From: Stomoxys calcitrans
Lineage: Eukaryota; Arthropoda; Insecta; Diptera; Muscidae
Assembly (NCBI RefSeq): GCF_963082655.1
Contig: NC_081552.1
Location: 199,686,781 to 199,750,780 of the forward strand
Direction of reading: 5' to 3'
DNA: 64,000 bases
In this document: positions 22,531 through 34,233 of the stretch, one piece after another
How positions within the stretch are numbered: position 1 is the first letter of the stretch
How the letters are laid out: each line of letters starts with the position of its first letter
Program-made: the position numbers and the translations under genes
The notes under the pieces: generated by a model
What the model saw: only the letters and a program-made list of their open reading frames with translations
The model's database searches: none
What the model was told of the DNA's origin: nothing

Positions 22531-22615
22531 TTAACCCTAGGAAGCGCATATTAGTCTGGGCAGACCAATTTTGCCTAGGAAGCCCATATTGGTCTGGGCA
22601 GACCAATTTTGCCTT
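22531..22615 (+). repeat. piggyBac-like end with two tandem hairpin units
   Basis: TTAACCCTAG at 22531-22540 matches the TTAA target plus CCCTAG start typical of piggyBac-type termini. It is followed by two copies of a 38-39 bp unit, each with a GGTCTGGGCAGACC-type hairpin (stem GGTCTG/CAGACC, loop GG; the first copy has one mismatch) and the AATTTTGCC ending. No opposite end and no transposase are seen nearby, so only one end is supported. Confidence 0.45.
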
Positions 22616-22764
22616 TTGTGGCTTCTCAACAATTTATTAGGCACTTTTATGAATAAGGAACATAATGTTTAACCAAAATAAAGGGTTCTAAATAAAATAA
22701 AAAAGAAAAACAGAATTTTAAATTATTTGGTCATTATATGCTAATGATATTAATACCGACGTAT

Positions 22765-23750
22765 TTGAGCGGCCATGCTGTTGCTGCACTTCAAGCGGCT
22801 ATCTTTACGCGTTCGACCGCTATCGTGATCATTGTCTTGTATAGTGTAATCTTCGTCTGTCGAGAGGTGGCCTTGTTTCTAAACTGCTTACTTAGTCCAA
22901 AGTAGCATATGTTTGCCAGTATTATTCTTCGCTTACTCTCAAAACTGGTGTCATTCGTTTCGGTTACGGCGGTGCCGATGTAGATACTGTTACCGACTGT
23001 CTCAAAGTTTTGGTTCCCAAATTTCGCCATTTTCTTTATTTGCTTGGTTGTGCAAGACTTTTTGGGAGTTAAAACCATCCATTTCGTCTTATCTCCATTT
23101 ACTGCCAAACCCATTTTCACCGACTCTCTTTCGATTCTTTCAAAGGCTGCAGTTACTACTTCCGGTGACCGAGCTATGATATCGATGTCGGTGGCATAGG
23201 ACCAAAAATGTCTTCCTTCCCTATCTTCGCATTAAAATCTCCCAGAAAGATTTTAATATCATGGGCGGGGCAGCGGTCATATTCTCTCTCTAGGCGCTCG
23301 TAGAAAATATCCTTGGTCTGCTCGTCTTTGTCTTCCGTCGGGGCATGGGCATAAATAAGGCTGATGTTGAAGAATTTGGCTTTTATGCGGATTGTGGCTA
23401 GCCTCTCATCCACCGGAGTAAAGATGGAGACAAGGTGTTTCAGTCTCCGACTAACCACAAATCCACAGCAAAATTTATATCTCGTATTATGGCAGCTATA
23501 GTAGTAGTTCGTCACAGTTTGGTGTTGTTGTGATGCCACTCCCAGTCCAACGCACTTCCTGTCAGGCGGTAATATAAGCCTTGTACTTCTCTAATACATC
23601 CGCCAGCCCATACACTGCATTTTCTCTATAGAGAGTGCGGACATTCCAGGTGCAGATCCGCAAATCATGGTCCTTTTTTCGGAACTCAGAGTTCCAGCCT
23701 GTATGGTGCTCATAATTATCCCGTGTCGGCCGGGCTGTTTAAACCTGTTT
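22765..23750 (-). pseudogene. RTE-type LINE, internally deleted (endonuclease joined to RT palm)
   Basis: Minus-strand remnant. The 5' part encodes the start of an APE-type endonuclease (WNVRTLYRENAVYGLADVLE, then QEVRWTGSG after a stop) and continues as CGFVVSRRLKHLVSIFTPVD, SLIYAHAPTEDKDEQ and KIFLGDFNAKIGKEDIFG, including the GDFNAK catalytic block. Right after this (about 23210) the sequence jumps to the RT active site, read as SYATDIDIIA where YADD is expected, then SVKMGLAVNGDKTKWMV and FGLSKQFRNKA. Most of the RT N-terminus is therefore deleted, the second active-site residue is changed and frames are broken. It ends before the C-terminal tail. Confidence 0.8.
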
Positions 23751-23784
23751 TGCCAAGAGGATAATAGCTAAAAAATCACCCTTT
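23751..23784 (-). mobile_element. solo Tc1/mariner-type terminus
   Basis: GGATAATAGCTAAAAAATCA followed by CCCTTTA matches the right end of the degraded transposon at 44947-45505 (GATAATAGCTAAAAGATCAC). Only this terminus is present, directly upstream of the RTE 5' end. Confidence 0.6.
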
Positions 23785-23959
23785 AAATGCCACAAATTCT
23801 TGCAAAAATTTATCGTAAGAACATGTCTTTTATCGCAAACAAAGTTCATCTTTTTTCACAAAATAAGTTTACTTGTCGGAAATTTCGTTTATATGAAACG
23901 AATATCTTTTTGCTTGTCTCTGATGCGTTTGTTATCCATCCTGTCAGCATCGTATCAAC

Positions 23960-24335
23960 CCAATTTACCTAAATAGGGGGGACTTTCATGTCCGCCATAG
24001 ACTTCAACCCCACGTTATTATAAGTCCCTTCAATGTGCAAGTAGGCCGCCAAGGTGGAGTCGCATACATCGAAATTCCCCTTGATGTAGCCAACCATCGT
24101 CAACCGACTGACCTTTAGGGTGTGCACGCTTATAGCCGCATACCAGTGTATGGTCTAGACGGTCCCTAATACATATTTCAATTAGTCTCTGCAATTTCTG
24201 CAAAGTTAAGGATGAGAGACTTATTGGCCTGTATTCCTTGGACAGAAAATATCTCGGGTTCCCCCGCTTTCGGGATGAAAACCTTTTGTCACCCATCTCA
24301 AAGAGTCGTATGGCAATCGGTCCTGACCTTTGCAG
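23960..24335 (-). pseudogene. LINE-A reverse transcriptase N-terminal fragment (broken)
   Basis: Minus-strand reading gives SKEYRPISLSSLTLQKLQRL, IEICIRDRLDHTLVCGYKRA and KGQSVDD. These are RT motifs corresponding to FRYISLSSFMLKTLERLIET in the + strand copy at 63075-63773. No downstream palm motif remains. Confidence 0.7.
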
Positions 24336-25004
24336 GCCTGATTTGAAGTGTGCTCTTCCTGATTTTCTTTCTTATATTACAAGAATTTCTTACGTGCTGA
24401 TTTGGTTTTTCCTTTAAACATCAAATGAAATGAAAAATTGTTTTCCACTGTTTAGATTCAAAAATTTTGTCAGCTCTTTCCACTTGAAATGAATTTAATT
24501 TAATTTTAAATGGTGTTGAAATGCTTGTTTTTTTTTTTTTTGGTTGCGGGGTGGTGGGGATTGTTGGATTTTTGCTCTCTCTGACAAGAATAATTTCTTT
24601 ATGATAAATGTAGTACCTTCTGTGCGATACTTTATATTTGTTATCTTTTCAAATTACATGTGCTGTAGCGTAAAATGAAAATTCAAATATTTTGTAACAC
24701 CACTATGAGCATGCCTGGCATAGCTTTAAGAAAAACTAAAAAAAAAAAAAAAATATAAAAGCGACCAAGATTAAGCAATAATCAGGTGTGCCTCGATTAC
24801 GATGTCTCATTATTATTTTTGCTGTTTTTTTTTTTTTCATTTAAATTTAAAATTTGTTTTGTTTTTGAAAAATTTTAACAAAGTGAATTCTTTTAAGTGT
24901 ATGCTTCACTATCACTTTGCACAAAGATGAAAAGCAAGTTCAAACAGTCCAAGGCTTTTGTAGGCAAAACTAGGAGCAATATATGCGACAAGCAATATAG
25001 GCGA
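24336..25004. other. AT-rich intron-like DNA, no gene seen
   Basis: Contains T and A homopolymer runs near 24530, 24738 and 24823. No coding or repeat family is recognised. Confidence 0.6.
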
Positions 25005-25904
25005 GACAGTAGACCAGGTACTAATAGGGTGCAATGCGAACTCTCATCACAATTTGTAGGGTAGTACCAACACTACTAAGCGGGGCCAAACCCTGGCAGA
25101 GTTCGACCTACTAGCACTTAATATTGGCAACACTGCGTCTTTTGTTAATAGGATAAGGGAGGAGGTATTAGATGTGACGATATGTTCGGAAAATCTAATC
25201 GTTGAGGTTCAGGATTGGAGGGTCTACATGGAGCTTTCCTCCTCAGACCATCGCCACATTAGGTTTAGAATAGCACGGCCAGCGCCGAATTCGATAAGCT
25301 TCCGAATTAAGTTGAAAACCAACTGGACAAAATTCCGAAGACTACTCAGAAGACTTGTACAAGATAATTTAGATTGCCCAAGCATAGAAGACATTGACAA
25401 CAGTGTCAACAGGATTACGACTGCACTGGTGGGATCCTTCGAAGATAGTTGTCCTCTTCGGGAAAGGGAATCAGCCCTAGAATAATCCTGGATATCCGGG
25501 GAGATTCCCAATATTTGGAAAAAGGTCCGCAGATTTTTTAACAGAGAACGTCGTAAAATAGCAGTATTACCAGAGCGGGCAAAACGTGCCTCTTGGAAGC
25601 TTTTCTGCGACTAGGTCGATAGCGTTAATGACGCCGCCAAGATGAAAAAGTTTCTCTCAAAAACCCATGTGCAAACTGAAACGTTAGTAGACGACATGGG
25701 AGTGAGAGCAGAGACAACGGAGGACATGTTAAAGCTTTTGATGAAAACCCAAGAAAACCCTCACAGAGAAACCGATATCTTGGAATAATGATGTTGATGA
25801 AAGTCTTAGCATTGCAGAATGTATCGTGAAGGAATCCTTGAGGAGTTTCGAACCATTTACCAGTTACCGGGGCCTAATGGAATATTTCCGGCTTTACTAC
25901 AGAA
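25005..25904 (+). pseudogene. LINE-A endonuclease C-terminus and linker to RT (broken)
   Basis: Plus-strand fragment. It reads GCNANSHH (the GDANAHH-like endonuclease block, with Asp changed to Asn), a stop in place of Trp, then NRIREEVLDVTICSENLIVE and SSSDHRHIRFRIARP, the SDH endonuclease motif. A linker follows with several stops, then the RT start SFEPF...GPNGIFPALLQKE. A SINE (25905-26228) interrupts it exactly there. The longest open stretch, 25174-25485, is only part of the domain. Confidence 0.7.
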
Positions 25905-26228
25905 GGAGGCCACCGCAACGCAGAGGTTAGCATGTCCGCCTATGACGCTGAACGCCTGGTTTCAAAATCCTGGCAAGAATATCATAAAAAATTTTCAGCG
26001 GTGGTTTTCCCCTCCTAATGCTGGCAACATTTGTGACCTACTATGCCATGTAAAACTTCTCTGCAAAGAGGTGTCGCACTGCGGCTCGCCGTTCGGATAC
26101 GGCTATAAAAAGGAGGCCCCTTATCATTGAGCTTAAATTTGAAACGGACTGCACTCATTGATATGTGAGAAGTTTGCCCCTGTTCCTTAGTGGAATGCTC
26201 ATGGGCAAAATTGGCTATTTGCATAGCC
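25905..26228 (+). mobile_element. tRNA-derived SINE, near full length
   Basis: The head resembles a tRNA gene: an A-box-like AACGCAGAGGTTAGCATG and a degraded B box (GGTTTCAAAATCC for GGTTCGAATCC). The body has TTTCCCCTCCTAATGCTGGC, AACTTCTCTGCAAAGAGGTG, GCCGTTCGGATACGGC, AGGAGGCCCCTTATCATTG and GGAATGCTCATGGGCAAAAT. It lies inside LINE-A. Confidence 0.85.
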
Positions 26229-27115
26229 ATGATTGGCAAATATTCCCATTTGGGGAGGGGTTTTGGAGTCCCATAATGTCAGGATCATCCATAATCCTAT
26301 TTGAGTGGATTTTCGGTTCGTTGCGCCCCCTTAGGGTACTTGGCCCAAATTTTTAATATCAAATTCGTACTCTATTCTCGAATATCTTTCATTTGCGTCT
26401 TATATTGTCCCCATCGGTCCACTTTTATTTTTGTGTGGTGGTTTTGGGTATGGGGTAGAGTTCGCTCCGATATTAACCTATTAACCTATAAGCCTATTGC
26501 TTCTTCTAGACTATATTCGTAATCTAATCCCTAATACCTTTGATTTGAGTCCCATATTGTCATTATAGTCCACTTGGGGGGTTTTAAGGGGGGGTCGTGG
26601 CTGCCCCCTAGGTACCTGAATCCAATATTTATTATCATATTAGTACTCTACTCCCTAATACCTTTCATTTCAGTCCCATATTGTCCCGATCGGTCCACTT
26701 TTGTTTTTGGGCGGTGCTTTTCGGGTAAGGGGGAAGGTGCGCCCCTTACGATATTAAGAATTTTTTAAGCATATTCCTCCTTCCAGATCAAATTCTTAAT
26801 CTACTCTCTAATACCTTTGATTTGAGTCCCATATTGTCCTTATCGTCCTACATGCCTATTTGAGGGAGTTTGGAGGGGGTCTGGGCGGCCCCATAGGTAA
26901 CTGGACCCAATTTTTAATATCAAGTTTTTACCCTACCTTTCATTAGAGTCCCATATTATCCCGATTGGGGAGGGTCGGCCCACCTTCCGATATCAAAAAA
27001 TTGCAAAGCCTATTATTCCTTCCAGACCTGCCTACACAATCTGTGAAAATTTCAGCCGTTTTCGAGTCTATTCGGAAAAAACAAACAAACAAATTTGGAG
27101 TTTTATATAACAGAC
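26229..27115 (+). repeat. tandem-unit repeat of the inverted-repeat-arm family
   Basis: Same unit type as the giant inverted repeat arms: AATACCTTTCATTTCAGTCC, CCCGATCGGTCCACTT and GGGCGGCCCC. It ends with TTTCAGCCGTTTTCGAGTCT and a CAAACAAACAAAT tail at about 27090, likely the family's 3' end. Confidence 0.75.
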
Positions 27116-27221
27116 ATTTCGTTGTGAATTCTTAACCAATTCTATCTTCTCTTTCAGTCCTTAAAATTTTGCATTTTGACTTGTGTTATGACCCTACACT
27201 TACTTTTGGTAGGTTTCCAAT

Positions 27222-27303
27222 ATGTAGCCTTACCTAATGTAGCCTTACCTAATGTAGCCTTACCTAATGTAGCCTTACCTAATGTAGCCTTACCTGATGT
27301 AGC
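27222..27303. repeat. 15-bp tandem repeat, five to six copies
   Basis: ATGTAGCCTTACCTA repeats at 27222, 27237, 27252, 27267 and 27282, then decays into a short DINE unit fragment (27297-27350). Confidence 0.9.
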
Positions 27304-27351
27304 TCCATTTTAATCTCCTGGAGGGCACAATTCTTATCCGATTTGTATTGT

Positions 27352-29875
27352 ATTGTATTTGTATTTTGTTATGATAAAACCCATACAAAAGACAGTGTCT
27401 TATATAAAGCATGGGTTAGTAAATTGATAAATACAATGAGTTTAACAAATTTTCATTTAAATAGGACAATAATTGGTACAAAATATTTAACAATTTAAGC
27501 AAAGTAACTGATACAATATTTAAGTAAAAAAAGGTTAAAACAAAATAAAAAAGAAGAAAAAGAAACTTTAAAGAAAATTTAACAATTTAATCAAAGTTAC
27601 TAATAAAATAAATTAAAAAATAGTTATAAAAAAAAACAAAACAAATAATTAATTAAAATGATTATAAATCAAAGATTTGAACTGTCGTTCATTACTTATA
27701 ATTTGAATACTATTGGGAAGATTATTCCAGAGACGTATAGCATTAACAAAGAACTGTTGTTCAGATACACGATATTGATGACGTATTTGTATTACTTGTT
27801 TACCTCTTGTAGAGTTGGCATAACGCAATACAGAAGCCAGATATGACGGTTCATTGGTATAAATTATCTTGTGGAACATTTGCAACAAGCGTATCTTAAG
27901 GAACGAGTTAAAAGAGACACCATATACTTGTCTGTCAAAGTCAGATACCCGGTCTCTTCTTCTTCGGCAGAATAAATGTCCTAGCCAAAAGCATTCTTAT
28001 TGACAAAGGGGTATTCTGTCGACTCATATATAAGTTTCGTAAAACGCCGTAGGTCTTCCATGAAAGTCTATCATCAAACTCCAAACCAAGGTTTCTTGCA
28101 GATGAAACAATCTCAATTGATGAAACAATCTCAGCAATTGCCACATTAAGATTGGGCGGCATTGTCACACGATTCCTACCAATTACAAGGCACTTTGACT
28201 TTGTTGGATTTAAAAGCAGTCCGTTGGCGTTTGCCCATGTGTTTATCCTATCCAAGTCATTATTTACTCGGAGTACGCCATCGATCAGCCTCTCCGGCGA
28301 GAAGCTCATATACAGCTGTAGGTCGTCGGCATACATATGAATACCACAGTTGCGCAACTGCCCAGGAAGGTCATTGCTATATAAGGAAAAAAGGAGTGGG
28401 CTCAATACAGACCCCTGTGGAACACCTCTCGAGACTGGAAGACAACTAGAACAGCGGCTATCAACACATACCGATTGGCTTCTATTCGTAAGATAGGAAT
28501 ATATAAGATCCGTTGTTCTTTCAGAAAATTTAAATAAATGTTTCAGTTTAAGGCAAAGTATATTGGGATCAACGGAATCAAATGCTTTCGAATGATCTAA
28601 AAGAATAAGAGGGGCAACTTTATCGCTGTCAATATTACTCCTTGCATCTTCAACTACTTTCAAAAGTGCAGTAGTGCAACTGTGCTTTGGCCGGAACCCA
28701 GATTGAAAATCTGTTAGCAGCGAATTATTCGCAATATATTCAGATATTTTCCGGTTGACTAGAGTCTCAAATATCTTAGAGACGTATGGAAGTATTGCTA
28801 TTGGCCTAAAGTCCTGGTTATTCTTTGGTATTGGGACTATCCTTGCCCGTTTCCAAGACTGTGGATAGCAACTCCTAAAAATAATATTGTTAAAAAGATG
28901 GCACATATACGGAAGAATAAAGGGTAGAATTATCCTAAAAAATCTTGGCTCAATACCATCAGAACCAATGGCATTAGACTTAATCGATTCTACAGCGCTA
29001 ACGATATCGCTTTGTTTAAAACGCTCAAGATCAAAACGTAGGTCTGGTGAGGTGTTGGTATTTCTATGGTTTACGTTACTAAATTCACTGTTGTAGAAAT
29101 GTACGTTTGGCTCAGGAAAAGATATGTTCAAGAAACTCCTATTAATCTCATCTAAATCAACATGTCTATCAATTGATGCATTATCACTTCCTATTCCAAT
29201 TGACTTAATATGTCTCCAAGTATCTTTCGTGTTCAGTGCCTCTTGAAATTTACGACTAAAATAAGCTAATTTCTTCGGCTTTATACAAGAAGTGGTCTGA
29301 TTCCTCGCACGCTTGTAATCATTAAAGAGTTCAGGTGTTCTAAAACACTTCCATCGAGAGTACGCACAATCTCTTTTACGTATCAATACTTTAATATCAC
29401 TGATTCCCATTCGAAAAAACAGTTCGGATCTTCATCGGAACACATTTGTCGAAAATCTGACTCACATTATGTTGAAGAAATGCAATCTGTTCATCTACGC
29501 AAGACATGCCATAAAGTTTCTGCCACTCAACGGTGCCAATTTCACAAAGTAGTGAGTTATAATCAATGTTTCTATAGTCTCTGTACGTATATGTTATACT
29601 TGTATATTCCATTGGAACGCCATAAGTCAAAAAACATAAATCATGTTTTGAAAATAGGGGTGCCGTTAATTGATCATATAACTTAACATCAGTCTTGGAA
29701 CTTACGAAGAACAAGTCAATATGAGTCCCTGTTGTCATTGTATAGTGTGTGGCAGTATTGGAATTAACAACATGCAACCCTATTGATTGCATGCTAGCCG
29801 TCAAATGTGTTTCTCCAAGCACATTACTATTATAGTCACCAGTGACTTATTATAATGACAATTTATATCCTCAAG
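27352..29875 (-). pseudogene. CR1-group-like LINE ORF2: endonuclease C-terminus and full RT (frameshifted)
   Basis: The best-preserved retrotransposon here. On the minus strand, 29822-29397 encodes the endonuclease C-terminus: GETHLTASMQSIGLHVVNSN, THIDLFFVS and KHDLCFL. The frame shifts near 29400, and 29410-27941 (489 aa) gives the RT: DFRPIAILPYVSKIFETLVN, FQSGFRPKHSCTTALLKVVE, LLDHSKAFDSVDP (motif A, His where Phe is usual), GVPQGSVLSPLLFSLYSNDL, MYADDLQLYMS (motif C intact) and SIEIVSSARNLG. Another frame break near 27945 leads into the C-terminal tail (SEQQFFVNAIRLWNNLPNSI, 27888-27649). Small deletions lie between RT and tail. The 3' UTR ends in TGTATT-type repeats near 27352. ORF1 is absent, so the copy is 5'-truncated. 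The clade was judged from motifs only. Confidence 0.85.
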
Positions 29876-30774
29876 TCTCTTCGATTTGTTATAATTTATT
29901 TATTATCATTTATTGTTTTTTTATCCAAAAACACATTTTTTTTTGCGATTAAAATTGTTTTAATAATCATTTAAAATGATTCAAGTCCCTCTCGACACTT
30001 GAAAAACTTATAGAAATGGCAATTAAAGCTTCTTAAGTGCCCATTTATCACTTTTTCATCATTCATCCTCCCAATAATTTTTTAACAATGACATTATTAT
30101 TAATTATGCTTGCTGTTTTTTTCTTCTTCTTCTTTTCATCTAAATATTGTCTATGAGTGGATACTACTCAAAGCACTTTACATCAATTAAACATCCACTT
30201 GAACATTTATTAAGAAGTGTTGTTCTCAAAGACAAAAACAAAAAACAACCAAAAGGAAAAACGAAGATATGATGGAAAGCCGAGCCATGACCTCAATAAA
30301 CTACTGAAGCAAGGGCAAATGTTCAAGGCTCGTTGGGCATTTCATTAAATATTGTCAAATGGCCTTATCTACTCACTGATTGTATGAGGAGGAGAGTGTA
30401 TTGCTGGTCAAATGTAAATGAAAATTTAAAATGGCGGTCAACCAATATTGGCCAATTGTCTTAATCATTGGTGCGTGAAGCAAATGATTGTTTAGCAGGA
30501 ATTCCTTTGTATGTGAAATTTCGTTATGTTTATCTTATAGCCTGGTAATGGGTGGGATGTCTGATAATAATTTTCCAAGAAAATGCCAATACATTGAAGA
30601 TGTAGAAGCTTCCCAGCAAAATATATTGGAAGTTATACTAAAATATTAGCATATTTTATACTTCCAAAGTGACAGCACTTGTTATATTGCAACATATTTA
30701 AAGGAACTGTTGAAAATCACAAAATATCCAAAGTTTACATGCTTTTTGTCACATGTCTTTGTCACTGGTATGCA
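29876..30774. other. AT-rich intron-like DNA, no gene seen
   Basis: No transposon or coding signal is recognised. The sequence is rich in homopolymer runs and resembles the spacers at 3694-4668 and 10386-11719. Confidence 0.6.
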
Positions 30775-31440
30775 TTAGTCGGAAGTCATAAGGAAAATTG
30801 TGTCTGAACCGAAAATCCTTTGGGCACACGAATGTCGAGTTTTACGCAGATACCTGCCATCGCGGCCCAAACCTGCGAGGCCCAGGGGTGAATACAATGC
30901 GTCTACCAACGCCCCCACATGTGGTAACCCGCACATGAGTACCAATTTGATCCCACGTATTTGGACGTGTTCACCTCCTTGGTTAGGAGCGGAGCACTAC
31001 CTAAAACTCCTTTCGATGAATACAATGCGTCTACCAACGCCCCCACATGTGGTAACCCGCACATGAGTACCAATTTGATCCCACGTATTTGGACGAGTTC
31101 ACCTCATTGGTTAGGAGCGGAGCACTACCTAAAACTCCTTACGATCTATGGGTCACGGCACCCGGTTGAAAACGCAACTCCACGCCGAGCTTATGCTCTA
31201 CCCGCGATTTGGGTACAAACCACAGCCACCACGTTGCTCCCCACTGGGGCCTCACCATTGTCAGGCTGGAACCAAAGTTCCAGGGGCTCCTGACACCCGT
31301 GGTACCAGATTAAAGTCTCCGGTCAGACTTCGTAGCCTTAAAAGACTACTACCAGTTGAACCCCAAACAGTTCCGGACTGGTCACCTAGATGGGAAAAGT
31401 CGCCCTAAGCCGACATCAGCCAACATACAAAAGTATGCAT
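30775..31440 (+). other. LINE-A stub fused to a GC-rich block with a 128-bp tandem duplication
   Basis: Bases 30775-30829 match LINE-A RT sequence (TGTGTCTGAACCGAAAATCC here, TGTGTCTGACCCGAATATCC at 63103). At 30830 the match stops and an unusually GC-rich block begins. In it a 128-bp unit starting GAATACAATGCGTCTACC occurs at 30890 and again at 31018, with very few differences. The block ends about 31400. ORFs across it (30800-31408) overlap in several frames and match nothing I know. It may be a 5' UTR or ORF1 region of a LINE. Confidence 0.5.
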
Positions 31441-31451
31441 CAAACATACAA

Positions 31452-32148
31452 CCGGAAAAGAGGGTGCAAATATTAATCCGCCCCATGCCACTATGGACAT
31501 ACACCTAAGCCAGTAATTGGCTTGATGTGCGCTCTAAAAACTATAAAGTAACCTCTAAAAAGAAAATTTTAAGTTGGGAACTCCGTGCAACTTACAAAAT
31601 CCTTAATTGTTTTCAATACCGCTCCCCTAAGTTGGTTCATATCTGATATTGTGTCTCCACCTAAGTACCGTTATCTGTTGGACGCGAAAGCCGGGCAATG
31701 CCCTAGACATGTTATCACTTGCCACATCGATTTTACATAAGTGAGCTCCTTCTTGCTTACTTTCAGTAATAGCCTTGTCTTCTCACGATCTGGATCCCCC
31801 ATAGGATTTTCGCTGTCCTACCGACCGTTTCGCTGTTCCACAATATTACATGCGCATTCGTCGCCCATTCCCTTAAATCGGTCTGCGTCGACCCGACAGG
31901 TTTCAGGTTAACCAAGTTTATTGACGGCAGTCCTCTGGCCTTCACCGCCAAATCGTCTGCCCTTTTATTTCCCCTTACTCCGTTATGGCCCGGCACCCGA
32001 ACCTAAGTACCGCTATCTGTTGGACGCAAAAGACGGGCAATGACAAAGGAAATGCTCTAACGTCTCATCATCTTCCTCGCATGCCCTACACATGCTATCA
32101 CTTGCTGCACCGATTTTACATAAGTGAGCTCGTAGTCCTATGTGTATT
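31452..32148 (-). pseudogene. LINE-A 3' end with partly duplicated C-terminus (broken)
   Basis: Minus-strand copy. The first piece (31452-31998) has the 3' UTR, LREWATNAHVILWNSETVGR and PGHNGVRGNKRADDLAVKAR, the RNase H C-terminal motif. At about 31999 the sequence restarts in a second piece (to 32148) encoding IGLRAHLCKIGAASDSMCRA and the CEEDDETLEHFLCHC tail, so two LINE-A fragments lie in tandem. A DINE fragment follows directly at 32149. Confidence 0.7.
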
Positions 32149-33112
32149 ATGAATGGTTCAAATCGGTCCATAACCTGATATAACTGCCATATTAATTGAT
32201 TTGGGGTCTTGACTTCTTGAGCTACTAGAGGGCGCAATTATTATCCGATTTTGCTGAAATTATGCATGACGTGCTTTGTTATAACTTTTAACAACTGTGC
32301 TAAGAATAGTTCAAATCGGTCCATTACCTTATATAGTTTTGTTATAACTTTCAACAACTATGCTAAGAATGATTCAAATCGGTCCATAACCTGATATAGC
32401 TGTCATATAAACCAATCTGGGGTCTTGACTTCTTGAGCCACTAGAGGGAGCAATTATTATCCGATTTTGCTGAAATTTTGCATGAGGTGTTTTGTTATAA
32501 CTTTTAACAACTGTGCTATGTTCAAATCGGTCGATAACCTGATATAGCTGCCATATAAACCGATCTGGGGTCTTGACTTCTTGAGCCACTAGAGTGCGCA
32601 ATTATTATCCGATTTTGCTGAAATTTTGCATGAGGTGTTTTGTTATGACTTTCAACAACTGTGGTAAGAATAGTTCAAATCGGTCCATAACCTGATATAG
32701 CTTCCATATAAACCGATCTAGGGTCTGGATTTCTTGAGCCACTAGAGGGCGCAATTATTATCCGATTTGGCTGAAAATTTGTACAACGACTTTTCTCGTG
32801 ACATTTCGTATCGAATATGGCATGAATCGGTTTACAGCCTAATACAGCTCCCCTATAAACCGATCTGCCTATTTTAATTCTTCACCCCCTAAATTCTAGC
32901 TATATTTGGCTGAAATTTTGCACCATGACTTCTACTATGGTCTTCAATATTCAGTTTGAATTATGGTCCGAAATGAACCATGAACATAGCATTTCTTTTC
33001 TTTTATACTTTGTTTGCCTCAATAGAGATGGCAAGAGCTCGACAAATGCGTTCCTTGGTGTAGGGTATATAAGATTCAGCCCGGCCGAACTTAGCACGCT
33101 TTTATTTGTTAA
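32149..33112 (+). mobile_element. DINE-1/HINE-like element, 5'-truncated
   Basis: Starts inside a unit (GGTTCAAATCGGTCCATAAC) directly against LINE-A. It ends with GTAGGGTATATAAGATTC, the hairpin-like CAGCCCGGCCGAACTT and a TTATTTGTT terminus. Roughly five to six units lie between. Confidence 0.8.
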
Positions 33113-33164
33113 TCTTCTTATTTGATGGGTTTTTTCTAAAATTTAGAAAAAATTTCATAACAAT

Positions 33165-33580
33165 TTTGGCATTTTGGATTTTTGCATTTTTGTCCACCGT
33201 GGCAACACTATGCGACGCCTGCTCCATCAGCGCCCACCACATGTGGCAGCCATACGTCAGCATCGACCGTATACAACCGAATACAACCTATGCATCAATT
33301 TTGCTTTCAACTTCTATCTGCTACCCATGAGCCCCTGACAGAACTAAAGTGCCGCAAACGTTTTCTTAATCTTAGATTCCTTAAAGAGATTCCAGTTTAA
33401 AGTACTGTTCACAACCACACCAAGAAATTTCTTTAATCCTGACAGCTCCGAGGGAAGTCTAAACTGGGGAACTCTTCTTAAAACTCGTTCATAGACCAAG
33501 TGATTTAATTTAAAATGTTTAAAATACTTTCCCCCACAAATTCCAAAAAAAATGCTTCCGCTTTTTGAACTCAAAACCAC
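33165..33580 (-). pseudogene. LINE reverse transcriptase C-terminal fragment (broken)
   Basis: Minus-strand reading gives LSGLKKFLGVVVNSTLNWNL and, after degraded sequence, MLTYGCHMWWALMEQASHSV. These resemble the post-palm region of non-LTR RTs (FLGVxxDxxLxW, then a TYG-x-WW block). The family was not determined, and the frame is broken between the two motifs. Confidence 0.55.
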
Positions 33581-33604
33581 TCTCTCTCTCTCTCTCTCTC
33601 TCTA
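33580..33604. repeat. (CT)n microsatellite
   Basis: An uninterrupted CT run of about 24 bp. Confidence 0.95.
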
Positions 33605-34233
33605 TTATCAGCTTCAATCAGCTAGCCATCAATTTGAGTTTTTCGCAATTAATTATCCCTACTAATTGGGAAAAGTATGCACTTCCTTCACTGGGTTGCC
33701 ATACAAACATTGCCATTTCATCTCTCTCCAATTAAGGTCATTAATTAACTTCGCCAAATTCGGCAATCAATTAATTGGTACATATAATGTGTGTAATTAA
33801 ATTTGCTAAAGGTCAGTAATGAGTTACACGTTTCCAAGCGTCAGTTGAACATTGTAATATGCAAATATTTTTAGACATAGCCATGGTAGCCAAATAATAT
33901 ACTGCTGAAAAAGTCCCATCATGGTAATGAAGTGATTTATGATTTGTTTGAAGCGTATGTTTATTTACGTTCCCAGAGAAATGATTGTTCAGAAAAGGAG
34001 AGGCAATTGACAAATATTTGGAGATAAACTAGAGCATTGGTTTGTAGTATTTACTGTATAAAAGTTAGATAGTAACAAATTATGTGCTGCAACGCAGCTG
34101 AAAGGATGAAAAGGAAATTGGAAATCTAGTTCGTAGAATAGGCAGCCATGGGATTGCTAATAATTTACTAAAATGTGGGACCATTGAAATCTCCTTCCAG
34201 TTCTATCGTAGGGGAGGATATGTGAAATAATGA
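33605..34233. other. intron-like DNA, no gene seen
   Basis: AT-rich, no recognised repeat or coding frame. Confidence 0.55.
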
